Of a stretch of DNA of 64,000 bases, positions 43,443 to 51,140 are shown piece after piece. Every line of letters begins with the position of its first letter. Positions within the stretch are counted from its first letter, which is position 1. The notes below the pieces were generated by a model. It made no database searches, had not been told where the DNA came from, and worked only from the letters and a program-made list of their open reading frames with translations. Source of the DNA: Mangrovimonas aestuarii (GTDB lineage Bacteria > Bacteroidota > Bacteroidia > Flavobacteriales > Flavobacteriaceae). The stretch spans positions 248,001-312,000 of the forward strand of contig NZ_JARACK010000004.1 in assembly GCF_028767185.1 (NCBI RefSeq), in the 5' to 3' direction. The translations under genes were made by a program, and so were the position numbers.

Positions 43443-44729
43443 ATGAATTATACGCGAAGTAGCGCATTATTTAAAGAAGCAGAACAAGTAATACCAGGAG
43501 GTGTTAATTCTCCAGTAAGAGCCTTTAAGGCAGTGGGAGGAACACCTGTTTTTATCAAGGAAGCTAAAGGCGCTTATCTATACGATGAAGATGGTAACCG
43601 CTATATTGATTATATCAATTCGTGGGGACCTATGATTCTTGGTCATGCCTACCAGCCTGTGGTAGATGCCGTGATAGAAAAAACTAAAAAAGGAACATCT
43701 TTTGGAACTCCAACAGCCATTGAAACTGAGATTGCTGAGTTGGCAGTATCGATGGTTCCAAATATTGATAAAATCCGTTTTGTGAATTCAGGAACTGAAG
43801 CATGTATGAGTGCTGTACGTTTAGCTAGAGGATTTACGGGAAAGGATAAGCTTATCAAATTTGCAGGTTGTTATCATGGTCATAGCGATTCCTTCCTTAT
43901 TCAAGCAGGGAGTGGCGCAGTGACCTTTGGAAGTCCTAATAGCCCAGGAGTAACGCAAGGTACAGCTAAAGATACGTTGTTGGCACGTTACAATGATATT
44001 GAGCATGTAGAAGAAATTATTGCTTCTAACCAAGGAGAAATAGCTTGTATTATATTAGAGCCTGTAGCCGGTAATATGGGCTGTATTCCACCTAAGAATG
44101 ATTTCCTAAAACAGTTACGTGATTTATGTGATAAGCATAATATCCTTTTGATTTTCGATGAGGTGATGACTGGTTTTAGATTGTCAAAGGGTGGTGCTCA
44201 AGAGCTTTTCGGTATCATCGCTGATATAGTTTGTTTTGGAAAAGTTATCGGAGGCGGATTGCCTGTAGGCGCTTTTGCAGCCAGAAACGAAATTATGAAT
44301 CATTTGGCGCCTTTAGGGCCGGTTTATCAAGCTGGTACATTAAGTGGGAATCCTTTGGCTATGGCAGCCGGATTGGCTATGTTAACATCTTTAAATAACG
44401 ATTCAGAGATGTTCAAACGTTTAGAAGAGAAAACAGCTTATCTGCACAAAGGCTGTGCTAGAGCTCTAGAGAGTCATGGTGTAGTACATACTATAAATAG
44501 AGTAGGGAGTATGATTTCAATACATTTTTCTGAAAGTGCTGTGGTTGATTTTGAAAGTGCAGCGACAGGGAACAATGATACTTTTAAGAAGTTCTTTCAT
44601 GGAATGCTTGACGAAGGTGTTTACATTGCACCTAGTGCTTTTGAAACGTGGTTTGTAACAGACGCTTTAAGCTATGAGGATTTAGACTCAACAATAGCCG
44701 CAGTAGATAAAGTAGCGACGACATTATAA
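43443..44729 (+). CDS. hemL: Glutamate-1-semialdehyde 2,1-aminomutase
   Basis: 428 aa from the ATG at 43443; a TTG three codons upstream is a weaker choice. It makes 5-aminolevulinate, the first committed tetrapyrrole precursor, in the C5 pathway. Family blocks: [20 protein letters not shown] (about 15-34), [48 protein letters not shown] and [15 protein letters not shown] with the PLP lysine K267. The other hem genes are not in the window. Confidence 0.97.
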   Translation: MNYTRSSALFKEAEQVIPGGVNSPVRAFKAVGGTPVFIKEAKGAYLYDEDGNRYIDYINSWGPMILGHAYQPVVDAVIEKTKKGTSFGTPTAIETEIAELAVSMVPNIDKIRFVNSGTEACMSAVRLARGFTGKDKLIKFAGCYHGHSDSFLIQAGSGAVTFGSPNSPGVTQGTAKDTLLARYNDIEHVEEIIASNQGEIACIILEPVAGNMGCIPPKNDFLKQLRDLCDKHNILLIFDEVMTGFRLSKGGAQELFGIIADIVCFGKVIGGGLPVGAFAARNEIMNHLAPLGPVYQAGTLSGNPLAMAAGLAMLTSLNNDSEMFKRLEEKTAYLHKGCARALESHGVVHTINRVGSMISIHFSESAVVDFESAATGNNDTFKKFFHGMLDEGVYIAPSAFETWFVTDALSYEDLDSTIAAVDKVATTL

Positions 44730-44730
44730 A

Positions 44731-44766
44731 AATAAAAAAGGCGGTTTTTAACCGCCTTTTTTATTT
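44731..44766. terminator. Bidirectional terminator between hemL and a small exported-protein gene
   Basis: Stem AAAAAAGGCGGTT/AACCGCCTTTTTT around a TTT loop (about 44734-44762). It ends hemL and the convergent gene at 44765-45109, whose stop codon it touches. Confidence 0.88.
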
Positions 44767-45109
44767 ATGCTTTTAAAAAGTCTGTAATATAATCTTCGTG
44801 GAGAAGGTATAGTTCTCCCAATACTTCTTTAAGTGTGCCGATTAAGTTGCCTTCAATACGAGCTTTTTTCTCTGCATAGGTAGTAGAGTCTGCTGTATCT
44901 TCATTTAAGGCTTTAATTTGGTTTTCGTAAGCTTTAAAAGCTTGGTAAACATTTTCTCTAAGATCACTGTCGAATTTTACGGTTTTTCTTAGTTCAATAG
45001 TTTTGGCAGATGCAATGCTGTTCATTTCAGCAGTACTTTGAGCCTGACTATTTTGAACAGCAAAAAACATAGCACATCCAAAAAATGTAAGTGTAATTAT
45101 TTTTTTCAT
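44765..45109 (-). CDS. Small exported protein of unknown function
   Basis: 114 aa with a signal peptide (about 1-23, ending NSQAQ). The rest is a predicted helical bundle (LRENVYQAFKAYENQIKALNEDTADSTTYAEKK and so on), much like small periplasmic flavobacterial proteins with Spy/CpxP-like helices, but no clear LTxxQ motif is present. No function assigned. It is separated from the next minus-strand gene by a hairpin terminator, so it is probably its own unit. Confidence 0.6.
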   Translation of the reverse strand: MKKIITLTFFGCAMFFAVQNSQAQSTAEMNSIASAKTIELRKTVKFDSDLRENVYQAFKAYENQIKALNEDTADSTTYAEKKARIEGNLIGTLKEVLGELYLLHEDYITDFLKA

Positions 45110-45162
45110 AATAAGGTTAGTTATTTATGTGACAGGGCTAATATAATAATTTATATATAAAA

Positions 45163-45203
45163 AAATAGAAAAGTAATTCAGTAACCGAATTACTTTTCTA
45201 AAA
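45163..45203 (-). terminator. Long AT-rich hairpin, terminator of the gene at 45231-45740
   Basis: Perfect 14-bp stem TAGAAAAGTAATTC/GAATTACTTTTCTA (45166-45179 with 45187-45200), 7-nt loop, followed on the minus strand by a run of T's. Its low GC content is unusual for a terminator, but the stem length makes up for it. Confidence 0.7.
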
Positions 45204-45230
45204 ACTTTAGTAAGTTTTTTGATCTATTTC

Positions 45231-45740
45231 TTAACGTATTGATAGGGCTAGGGAAGTAACCGGTTTTGGGACAAGACCCATTTGCGGGTTGAAATTTTTT
45301 GGTAGATATTTTTTAGTATCAAAACCAAGGATTACTTCTTCTTCAGGATCAAATACTTCAATCATTTCAGGTTTAAGGTATTCAAATTCTTCTGATATTT
45401 CCTCTGAAACCTCAATTGCTACAAATTCGTTTTGCTCTAATCTGATATCATTGGGAATTTCAGTGTGCATTTCCCCCATATGGGCATAAAAATTTTCTGC
45501 AGAGAAACTCTTATCTTCGTTTAAGCCATCATTAGCTTCCAGTAGTTCATATTGAATATCAGGAGTAATTAGTACTAATTGATTGTAAAACTCCCGTGTT
45601 TCCTCTTCAGCGATTTCTTTAATAAGTATCTCTTCCATTGATGGTTCATCAATGACTAAGTTATCATTGTTAGTTGGCCATTGGGCAAAAAAGATACTTG
45701 TGTTTAATAACAGGGCTGCAAAAGTGATTATCGTTTTCAT
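45231..45740 (-). CDS. Acidic exported protein of unknown function
   Basis: 169 aa with a signal peptide (about 1-19, ending IFFAQ). The mature part is strongly acidic (EEILIKEIAEEETREF, EVSEEISEEFEYLKPEMIEVFDPEEE) and ends in LPKNFNPQMGLVPKPVTSLALSIR. The segment DTKKYLPKNFNPQMG resembles a repeated phrase of flavobacterial exported proteins. I do not recognise a domain. It has a -7 box in front and a terminator behind. Confidence 0.6.
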   Translation of the reverse strand: MKTIITFAALLLNTSIFFAQWPTNNDNLVIDEPSMEEILIKEIAEEETREFYNQLVLITPDIQYELLEANDGLNEDKSFSAENFYAHMGEMHTEIPNDIRLEQNEFVAIEVSEEISEEFEYLKPEMIEVFDPEEEVILGFDTKKYLPKNFNPQMGLVPKPVTSLALSIR

Positions 45741-45776
45741 GACTATCTATTTTATGGTTTAACAAAATCTCTATAT

Positions 45777-45784
45777 CAAAGGTA
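45777..45784 (-). promoter_or_regulatory. Candidate -7 box of the acidic exported-protein gene
   Basis: TACCTTTG on the minus strand matches TAnnTTTG, 37 bp before the ATG at 45740. Confidence 0.45.
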
Positions 45785-45833
45785 CTTTCTGGAGGTGTTT
45801 TTTGTAAGAGGGTAAGTTCGGGAATTAAAATCA

Positions 45834-45857
45834 GGGGTTTTTACGTAGGGGTTTTTA
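45834..45857. promoter_or_regulatory. Direct repeat in front of the response regulator gene
   Basis: GGGGTTTTTA occurs twice, at 45834-45843 and 45848-45857, 14 bp apart, with TACGTA between. It is placed 60-90 bp before the response regulator start and could be its binding site. Confidence 0.35.
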
Positions 45858-45920
45858 TAATTGAAGAGAAACCTTTCTGAGAGATTTACTAAATTAGAGG
45901 ATGTCTTTAAGTTAAGGAAT

Positions 45921-46592
45921 ATGAATTCAGGTCGCTTATCCATATTATTAGCAGATGATCATGCGTTGTTCCGCAAGGGACTAAGGTCTCTATTGGAACA
46001 ACAGGAGGATTTTGTTGTGGTTTTTGAGGCTGAAAACGGAGAGGCTATAATTGATTATCTAAAACATAATGAATTACCGGATATTGTTTTGACAGACTTG
46101 AGTATGCCGCATATGAACGGTGTTGAGGCTACTAAAATAATACACGAAACCTATCCTAAATTAAAGATCATAGCTTTAACAAGTTATTTTGGAAAGTCGT
46201 TTGTGCTAAACATGATTCATGCAGGAGCATCGTCTTATCTGGACAAAAATTCGTCGCCCGAAGACATGTTGCTGGCTATCAGGGAAGTTTATAAAAACGG
46301 ATTTTATTATAATGCTGAGGTATTACGGTTTATTCATGAGGATATGGCTTCGCCTAACCCCAAAGCGACTAAAAGTGCTTTTGACGATACTTTTTTGACT
46401 GATCGAGAGCAAGAGGTACTGCAATTGATTTGTGAACAGTATACCACATCAGAAATTGCCGAAAAGCTGTTTATAAGTCCGAGAACGGTTGAGGGCCATA
46501 GGAATAATCTGCTCACAAAAACGGGTTCCAAGAACTTGGCTGGATTGGTGGTAAATGCCATTAAGAATAAATTGGTAACGCTGCCTTTTTAA
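45921..46592 (+). CDS. NarL/LuxR-type response regulator
   Basis: 223 aa from the ATG at 45921. A TTG at 45861 would add 20 residues before the receiver domain and is unlikely. Receiver domain 1 to about 125: acidic D12-D13, phosphoacceptor D59 (VLTDLSMP), T87 and K109 (YLDKN). DNA-binding domain about 158-215: LTDREQEVLQLICEQYTTSEIAEKLFISP...TVEGHRNNLL. No sensor kinase gene lies next to it, so it is an orphan here. A Spy-like gene converges on it. The signal is unknown. Confidence 0.92.
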   Translation: MNSGRLSILLADDHALFRKGLRSLLEQQEDFVVVFEAENGEAIIDYLKHNELPDIVLTDLSMPHMNGVEATKIIHETYPKLKIIALTSYFGKSFVLNMIHAGASSYLDKNSSPEDMLLAIREVYKNGFYYNAEVLRFIHEDMASPNPKATKSAFDDTFLTDREQEVLQLICEQYTTSEIAEKLFISPRTVEGHRNNLLTKTGSKNLAGLVVNAIKNKLVTLPF

Positions 46593-46596
46593 AAAT

Positions 46597-46627
46597 AAAA
46601 AAGCACTCCTTATGAGGAATGCTTAGT
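46597..46627 (-). terminator. Terminator of the Spy-like gene
   Basis: AAGCA-C-TCCT/AGGA-A-TGCTT stem with a 4-nt loop (46600-46623) and, on the minus strand, a T-rich end; lies 19 bp beyond the gene's stop. Confidence 0.7.
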
Positions 46628-46645
46628 TAAATAGGGACTAAAAGG

Positions 46646-47095
46646 CTAATGTTTTTGTTTTTTATGCATGGCGTGTTTTGCCCGTTTCATCTTTTCTTCT
46701 CTTAGAGACTCCCATTTGTTATACTGGTCAGGAGTAAGAATGCTTTTCATTTGTCTTTTATATTGAATCTGTTTGTCCAGTTTGTCGTTCATCATTTCAT
46801 AGCGTTCTTCGTCTGTGAGTTTTTTTGGATCACCGCTTACCACTTTTTTCTCTCTTTCATCCATTTTGGATTTCAATGTTTTGGAGTGCTCTAAATTTAT
46901 TTTTTGGATTTCTTTTTGCTGGGCATCTGTAAGATCTAAATCCAGAGTTAATCGCTTGGTCTGCAGTTCTGCCATTTGTTCAGGACTTAGTTTTTTTAAG
47001 GACTCCATTCTAGGGTGTCTTTTTTGTTGAGGTCTATCTTGTGCCATGGCTTGCAAACTCAATAGTGCAATAGCTACATACAAAAACTTTTTCAT
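46646..47095 (-). CDS. Periplasmic Spy/CpxP-like helical protein (DUF4890-like)
   Basis: 149 aa with a signal peptide (about 1-18, ending QAMAQ). It is very rich in Lys, Glu, Gln and Met, with helical repeats containing LTxxQ-like motifs: LSPEQMAEL, LTDAQQKEI and LTPDQYNKWESL. This resembles Spy/CpxP-type periplasmic chaperones and the Bacteroidota DUF4890 group. The C-terminus (KRAKHAMHKKQKH) is His/Lys-rich and may bind metal. Stress control through the convergent response regulator is possible but not shown by the sequence. Confidence 0.75.
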   Translation of the reverse strand: MKKFLYVAIALLSLQAMAQDRPQQKRHPRMESLKKLSPEQMAELQTKRLTLDLDLTDAQQKEIQKINLEHSKTLKSKMDEREKKVVSGDPKKLTDEERYEMMNDKLDKQIQYKRQMKSILTPDQYNKWESLREEKMKRAKHAMHKKQKH

Positions 47096-47190
47096 AATGA
47101 TTCGTATTTAAGGTTATGTAGGTAAGACTTCTTGTTTTTTCAAAGGTTTATTTGTGTAGGAATAATTAACCTTATTTTAACAGCGTGAAT

Positions 47191-47226
47191 AAAAAAAGGA
47201 ACCACGTTAAAGTGATTCCTTTTAAA
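47191..47226 (-). terminator. Terminator of lysS
   Basis: AAAGGAA-C-CAC/GTG-A-TTCCTTT stem (about 47196-47223) with T-rich end on the minus strand, 26 bp past the lysS stop. The A-rich side is compatible with two-way use. Confidence 0.8.
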
Positions 47227-47251
47227 AATATTTTAGTCTAAAACTATGTGC

Positions 47252-48946
47252 TTATGCCATCTCTACAACTAGACCATCATCGGTTTTGTTAACCTTGGCA
47301 ATTCCGTTCTTAGTAAGGCCTTTAATAGTTTTGTCCCATTTTTTATTGCTTAGTCCAGATTGTGTTTTAAGCTCGTTCAAATCGATAGGAGAACTCGCTT
47401 TAAGCAGATTGAAAACCGCTTTTTCGTCCTCGCTCATTTCCGGTGCTTTTTTCTCTGGTTTCATTTGCGGGAAGAACAGTACCTCCTGAATAGATTGATT
47501 GTTGGTTAGGAACATAATCAAACGGTCCATACCAATCCCCATTCCAGAGGTAGGAGGCATTCCGTATTCAAGAGCGCGAAGGAAGTCGTAATCAATAAAT
47601 TGAGTGGCTTCATCGTCACCTCTATCTGCTAATTTCAACTGAGCTTCAAAACGTTCGCGTTGATCAATAGGGTCATTGAGCTCAGAATATGCGTTAGCAA
47701 TTTCCTTACCACAAACCATCAGCTCAAAACGTTCTGTGAGTTCAGGGTTATCCCTGTGTTCTTTACACAATGGACTCATTTCCTTTGGGTAGTCTGTAAT
47801 GAAAGTAGGTTGAATGTAATTACCCTCACACTTTTCACCGAAGATCTCATCGATAAGTTTTCCTTTACCCATGGTGTCATCAACTTCAATACCCATATCG
47901 ATTGCAGCTTGGCGAATCTCATTTTCAGACTTTCCTGTGATATCAAAACCAGTGAAATGCTTAATAGAGTCAGCCATAGTTACTCTTTGGTAAGGCGCTT
48001 TAAAGTCGATTTCATGCTCCCCAAAAGTAGCTTTTGTTGTCCCGTTAACAGCAATGGCGCAATGCTCTAATAATTTTTCACAGAAATCCATCATCCAGTT
48101 GTAATCTTTGTATGACACATAGATTTCCATAGCGGTAAACTCTGGGTTATGGGTGCGATCCATTCCTTCGTTACGGAAGTTTTTGGAGAATTCGTAAACT
48201 CCGTCAAAACCCCCAACGATAAGACGTTTCAAATACAACTCGTTAGCAATTCGCATATATAAAGGAATGTCCAAGGAGTTATGGTGCGTAATAAAAGGCC
48301 TTGCGGCAGCACCACCAGGAATAGGTTGTAACACAGGGGTTTCTACTTCAAAATATCCAGCGTCGTTGAAGAACGAACGCATGGCATTGAATAACTTTGT
48401 TCTTTTTACGAATATGTCCTTGATATGAGGGTTTACTGCCAAATCAGCATAACGCTGACGGTAACGTAATTCCGGATCGTTAAATTCATCATAGGTATTC
48501 CCTTCAGCATCGGTCTTTGGTAAAGGAAGTGGTTTTAAGGCTTTACTTAATAGGGTAAAGTCTTTCACCATAACTGTTTTTTCACCTACTTGAGTAGTGA
48601 ACAATTCTCCTTCAATCCCGATGAAATCACCAATGTCAAGAAGTTTTTTGTACACTTCATTGTATTTTTCCTTGTCTTCACCAGTACAGATTTCGTCTCT
48701 ATTAAAGTACACTTGTACACGTCCTTCAGCATCCTGTAGTTCAGCAAAAGACGCTTTACCTTGAATACGTCTAGACATCAATCTACCAGCGATAACCACC
48801 TTCTTTCCTTCTTCAAAATCAGTTTTAATCTGTTTTGAATTGTGATCTACCGGATATAAATCGGCAGGGTAAGGGTTGATGCCTAATTCACGTAGCTTGG
48901 TAAGTTTCTCTCTTCGAACGATTTCCTGTTCTGATAATTGCGCCAT
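47252..48946 (-). CDS. lysS: Lysyl-tRNA synthetase (class II)
   Basis: 564 aa from the ATG at 48946 (MAQLSEQEIVRREKLTKL). A further upstream in-frame ATG (49012) would add 22 hydrophobic residues, but it lies on top of the -33 element of the lysS promoter, so it is rejected. OB-fold anticodon domain at about 30-150 (VVIAGRLMSRRIQGKASFAELQD), then the class II core: motif 1 near RTKLFNAMRSFFNDAGYFEVETP, motif 2 FRNEGMDRTHNPEFTAMEIY, motif 3 GIGMDRLIMFLTNN. The last 70 residues extend beyond the core as a Lys-rich tail, common in this phylum. Confidence 0.97.
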   Translation of the reverse strand: MAQLSEQEIVRREKLTKLRELGINPYPADLYPVDHNSKQIKTDFEEGKKVVIAGRLMSRRIQGKASFAELQDAEGRVQVYFNRDEICTGEDKEKYNEVYKKLLDIGDFIGIEGELFTTQVGEKTVMVKDFTLLSKALKPLPLPKTDAEGNTYDEFNDPELRYRQRYADLAVNPHIKDIFVKRTKLFNAMRSFFNDAGYFEVETPVLQPIPGGAAARPFITHHNSLDIPLYMRIANELYLKRLIVGGFDGVYEFSKNFRNEGMDRTHNPEFTAMEIYVSYKDYNWMMDFCEKLLEHCAIAVNGTTKATFGEHEIDFKAPYQRVTMADSIKHFTGFDITGKSENEIRQAAIDMGIEVDDTMGKGKLIDEIFGEKCEGNYIQPTFITDYPKEMSPLCKEHRDNPELTERFELMVCGKEIANAYSELNDPIDQRERFEAQLKLADRGDDEATQFIDYDFLRALEYGMPPTSGMGIGMDRLIMFLTNNQSIQEVLFFPQMKPEKKAPEMSEDEKAVFNLLKASSPIDLNELKTQSGLSNKKWDKTIKGLTKNGIAKVNKTDDGLVVEMA

Positions 48947-48981
48947 TGTAAATAAAATGAAATGATAAATTTTTGAACGGG

Positions 48982-49012
48982 CAAAGATAAGTACTATTGC
49001 TAAGTATATCAA
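48982..49012 (-). promoter_or_regulatory. Promoter of lysS
   Basis: TTG (-33, 49012-49010), 20-bp spacer, TATCTTTG (-7, 48989-48982) on the minus strand. It is a full match to the flavobacterial consensus. The ATG lies 35 bp downstream. Confidence 0.7.
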
Positions 49013-49095
49013 TTTTAGGGAATAATAATTGTTGTTAGTTATAAGTTAAAAGTACTAGGTTATGAGGCTTGAAACAATAAAGCAGTTAATTGGCT

Positions 49096-49118
49096 CAGTT
49101 TTGTTTGTAACAAAACTG
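49096..49118. promoter_or_regulatory. Perfect inverted repeat upstream of the yqaE-like gene
   Basis: Arms CAGTTTTGTT (49096-49105) and AACAAAACTG (49109-49118) around a 3-bp spacer. The 10+10 symmetric site fits a dimeric regulator; no T-run follows, so a terminator is less likely. Confidence 0.45.
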
Positions 49119-49158
49119 TTTATATATTGACCAATCTTTTTAGATAACAAAAATTGCT

Positions 49159-49317
49159 ATGAGTTTTTGGAGAGTTTTACTTTCAATTTTATGTCCTCCC
49201 TTGGCTGTAATAGATAAAGGTTGTGGATCAGTACTTATTGTGTTTATTCTATGGCTTTGCGGTTGGGTGCCAGGCGTGATAGCGGCACTTATTATTTTAA
49301 ATAATCCTAAACGATAA
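49159..49317 (+). CDS. YqaE/Pmp3 family small membrane protein (UPF0057)
   Basis: 52 aa, read directly from the plus strand. It starts MSFWRVLLSILCPPLAVIDK, continues GCGSVLIVFILWLCGWVPGV and ends IAALIILNNPKR. Two hydrophobic helices joined by a short polar turn, and the CPPLAV block and GWxPGxIxA motif, are the hallmarks of the Pmp3/YqaE stress-induced family, which changes membrane potential or ion leakage. The lipoprotein gene starts 7 bp after its stop, so they form an operon; a perfect palindrome lies upstream. Confidence 0.9.
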   Translation: MSFWRVLLSILCPPLAVIDKGCGSVLIVFILWLCGWVPGVIAALIILNNPKR

Positions 49318-49324
49318 TATTTTC

Positions 49325-50068
49325 ATGAAACAACTAACTACTTTAATGTTGGCTGTAATGGCCTTGTTTTTTACTTCCTGCCAGTTTACAGAGAATATTT
49401 ACATCAATCCTGATGGTTCGGGAAAAGTTTCTTTGGATTTCGATGCGTCGTCTATTATGCAAATGGCAGGCGATGAAATAAGCGAAGAAGGTGAAAAGGC
49501 TATTGATTCTGTGTTTTCCTTTAAGGAAGTATTGAAAGAGAAGCAAGATAGTATAGCTCAATTGAGTAAGGCTGAGCAGGAAAGATTGAAAAAGATGGAG
49601 AAATTTTCTATGCGGATGCAAATGGATCCTGCGGAAAAAACTATGATGTTTAATATGTTTGCCGATTTCAAAAACGTAGGGGAAATTGAGGATTTATTTT
49701 CTGCTATGAATAATGCACAGCAGTTTAGCGATAAGGCAGGTGCTAATGGTACTCCATTGTCAGATGCCTTTTCCGGTGAGACTACAGCAACCAGTTACAG
49801 CTACAAGGGAAATGTTTTTAAGAGAATATCTAAAGTGACCAATAAAGAGCTTCAAGCACAGTATTTGGACAGTTTGGGCGAGATGAAAATGATGTTGGCA
49901 AGCAGTAATTACAAATTGAACTATCATTTTCCGAAAAAGATAAAAACGGTATCACGTGAGGATGTAATGTTTAGTGAGGATAGAAAAAGTATGACGCTTA
50001 CCATGAATTTCATAGAATACTTGTCCAACCCAGAAGGACTTAATGTTGAGGTAGAATTAGAAGATTAA
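49325..50068 (+). CDS. Conserved flavobacterial lipoprotein of unknown function
   Basis: 247 aa. Lipoprotein signal with lipobox FTSC (C19). The part after it, NIYINPDGSGKVSLDFDASSIM, is a recurrent start in flavobacterial lipoproteins. The middle is a long charged, probably coiled helix (about 60-100, KEVLKEKQDSIAQLSKAEQERLKKMEKF), and the C-terminal half is a beta-rich domain (YKLNYHFPKKIKTVSREDVMF). No domain name recognised. It is the second gene after yqaE. Confidence 0.7.
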   Translation: MKQLTTLMLAVMALFFTSCQFTENIYINPDGSGKVSLDFDASSIMQMAGDEISEEGEKAIDSVFSFKEVLKEKQDSIAQLSKAEQERLKKMEKFSMRMQMDPAEKTMMFNMFADFKNVGEIEDLFSAMNNAQQFSDKAGANGTPLSDAFSGETTATSYSYKGNVFKRISKVTNKELQAQYLDSLGEMKMMLASSNYKLNYHFPKKIKTVSREDVMFSEDRKSMTLTMNFIEYLSNPEGLNVEVELED

Positions 50069-50120
50069 TTGTTGTTATAGCATATAGAAAAGCCAGTTAT
50101 TATACCGGTTTTTTTATTTG

Positions 50121-50128
50121 TATTTTTG
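50121..50128 (+). promoter_or_regulatory. Candidate -7 box of lipB
   Basis: TATTTTTG matches TAnnTTTG, about 34 bp before the TTG start of lipB. Confidence 0.5.
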
Positions 50129-50161
50129 CAGTCTGTTTAGCAACGATTAAAAATTAAGACA

Positions 50162-50869
50162 TTGAATAAGGTTATAGAAGTTCAGGATCTTGGGTACAAG
50201 GACTACAAAGAGACTTGGGATTACCAAGAAGATCTGTTTAAGGGAATATTGGACACTAAGGTTAAGAATCGCCGAGAGGAAACTAATTTGCCTACAGATA
50301 ATTATTTTCTTTATGTAGAACATCCACATGTATACACTTTGGGTAAGAGTGGAGATCTCTCGAATTTACTTTTAAATGAGAATCAGTTGCGCGATAAGGG
50401 AGCTACCTTTTATAAAATTAATAGGGGAGGTGATATAACCTATCATGGTCCGGGACAGATTGTAGGTTATCCTATTTTGGATTTGGAAAATTTCTTCACA
50501 GACATTCATAAATACCTGCGATTACTTGAGGAAATGATAATCCTTACGCTAGCAGAGTACGGCATTAAATCTGAGCGAAGTGAAGGTGAGACAGGCGTTT
50601 GGCTTGATGTAGGGACGCCATTTGCAAGAAAAATTTGTGCTATGGGTGTACGTGCTAGCCGTTGGGTAACCATGCATGGTTTTGCGCTAAATGTAAATGC
50701 TAATTTGGGCTATTTTGATAATATTATTCCATGTGGTATTCGTGGAAAAGCAGTGACTTCCCTTAATGTGGAGCTAGGTGTAAAAGAAGTTAATGAAGCC
50801 GAAGTAAAAGCCAAGCTTTTAAAGCATTTTTCAAAGCTGTTTGAAGCGGAGTTGAGAAACGAAAAATAA
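50162..50869 (+). CDS. lipB: Octanoyltransferase LipB
   Basis: 235 aa. It moves an octanoyl group from acyl carrier protein to lipoate-dependent enzymes, the first step of lipoate assembly, as needed by the E2 protein at 33.6 kb. Motifs: NRGGDITYHGPGQIVGYPI (about 90-108), KICAMGVR with K157, and IIPCGIRGKAVTSL with the catalytic C191. The N-terminal segment NKVIEVQDLGYKDYKETWDYQE is conserved in flavobacterial LipB, so translation must start upstream of it. The only start codon that fits is TTG at 50162. A stop codon (TAG) lies in frame at 50138 and no ATG or GTG intervenes. Confidence 0.93.
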   Translation: MNKVIEVQDLGYKDYKETWDYQEDLFKGILDTKVKNRREETNLPTDNYFLYVEHPHVYTLGKSGDLSNLLLNENQLRDKGATFYKINRGGDITYHGPGQIVGYPILDLENFFTDIHKYLRLLEEMIILTLAEYGIKSERSEGETGVWLDVGTPFARKICAMGVRASRWVTMHGFALNVNANLGYFDNIIPCGIRGKAVTSLNVELGVKEVNEAEVKAKLLKHFSKLFEAELRNEK

Positions 50870-51140
50870 GAAAATTGATGCTAGAAAAAAGATAATAGAA
50901 AGGGGATTAGGCTTTTAATCTATCAACAATAAGTCGCGTTTTGGAAACCAGAAACATTCAGGTTATAGTAAGCATACTTTTTCGTAAGGCTACTATAAAA
51001 GAATATTGTCATTCTGAATTTATTTCAGAATCTTTTGGGTATTGTAAGATTTTTTTAATGGGAACCTGAAACAAGTTCAGGTTGACGAAAATCGGGATTT
51101 ATCCAGTTTTTTACATCCAAATTCGTAAAAAGTAATTACT
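50870..51140. other. Intergenic region with dispersed repeats, no gene
   Basis: 271 bp between convergent genes lipB and the nucleoid-associated protein. An imperfect hairpin (TATAGTAaGC/GCTACTATA-like, 50964-50997) and the REP-like pair at 51006-51083 fill most of it. No open frame of interest. Confidence 0.6.
51006..51083. repeat. REP-like repeat pair between lipB and the nucleoid-associated gene
   Basis: Two inverted units: ATTCTGAA/TTCAGAAT (51011-51018 with 51024-51031, in TTGTCATTCTGAA...) and CCTGAA/TTCAGG (51065-51070 with 51076-51081). The outer ends TTGTCA and TTGAC are similar. Short 'GTCATTCTGAA ... TTCAGAATCT' units of this type are spread through flavobacterial genomes. Confidence 0.65.

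Noticed and set aside
47660-48070. 136-codon plus-strand frame over lysS
   Set aside because: Antisense to the conserved class II synthetase core; the translation shows no domain.
48947-49012. Possible 22-residue hydrophobic extension of LysS
   Set aside because: The in-frame upstream ATG coincides with the -33 element of a well-formed promoter, so it would not be transcribed; the normal start is at 48946.
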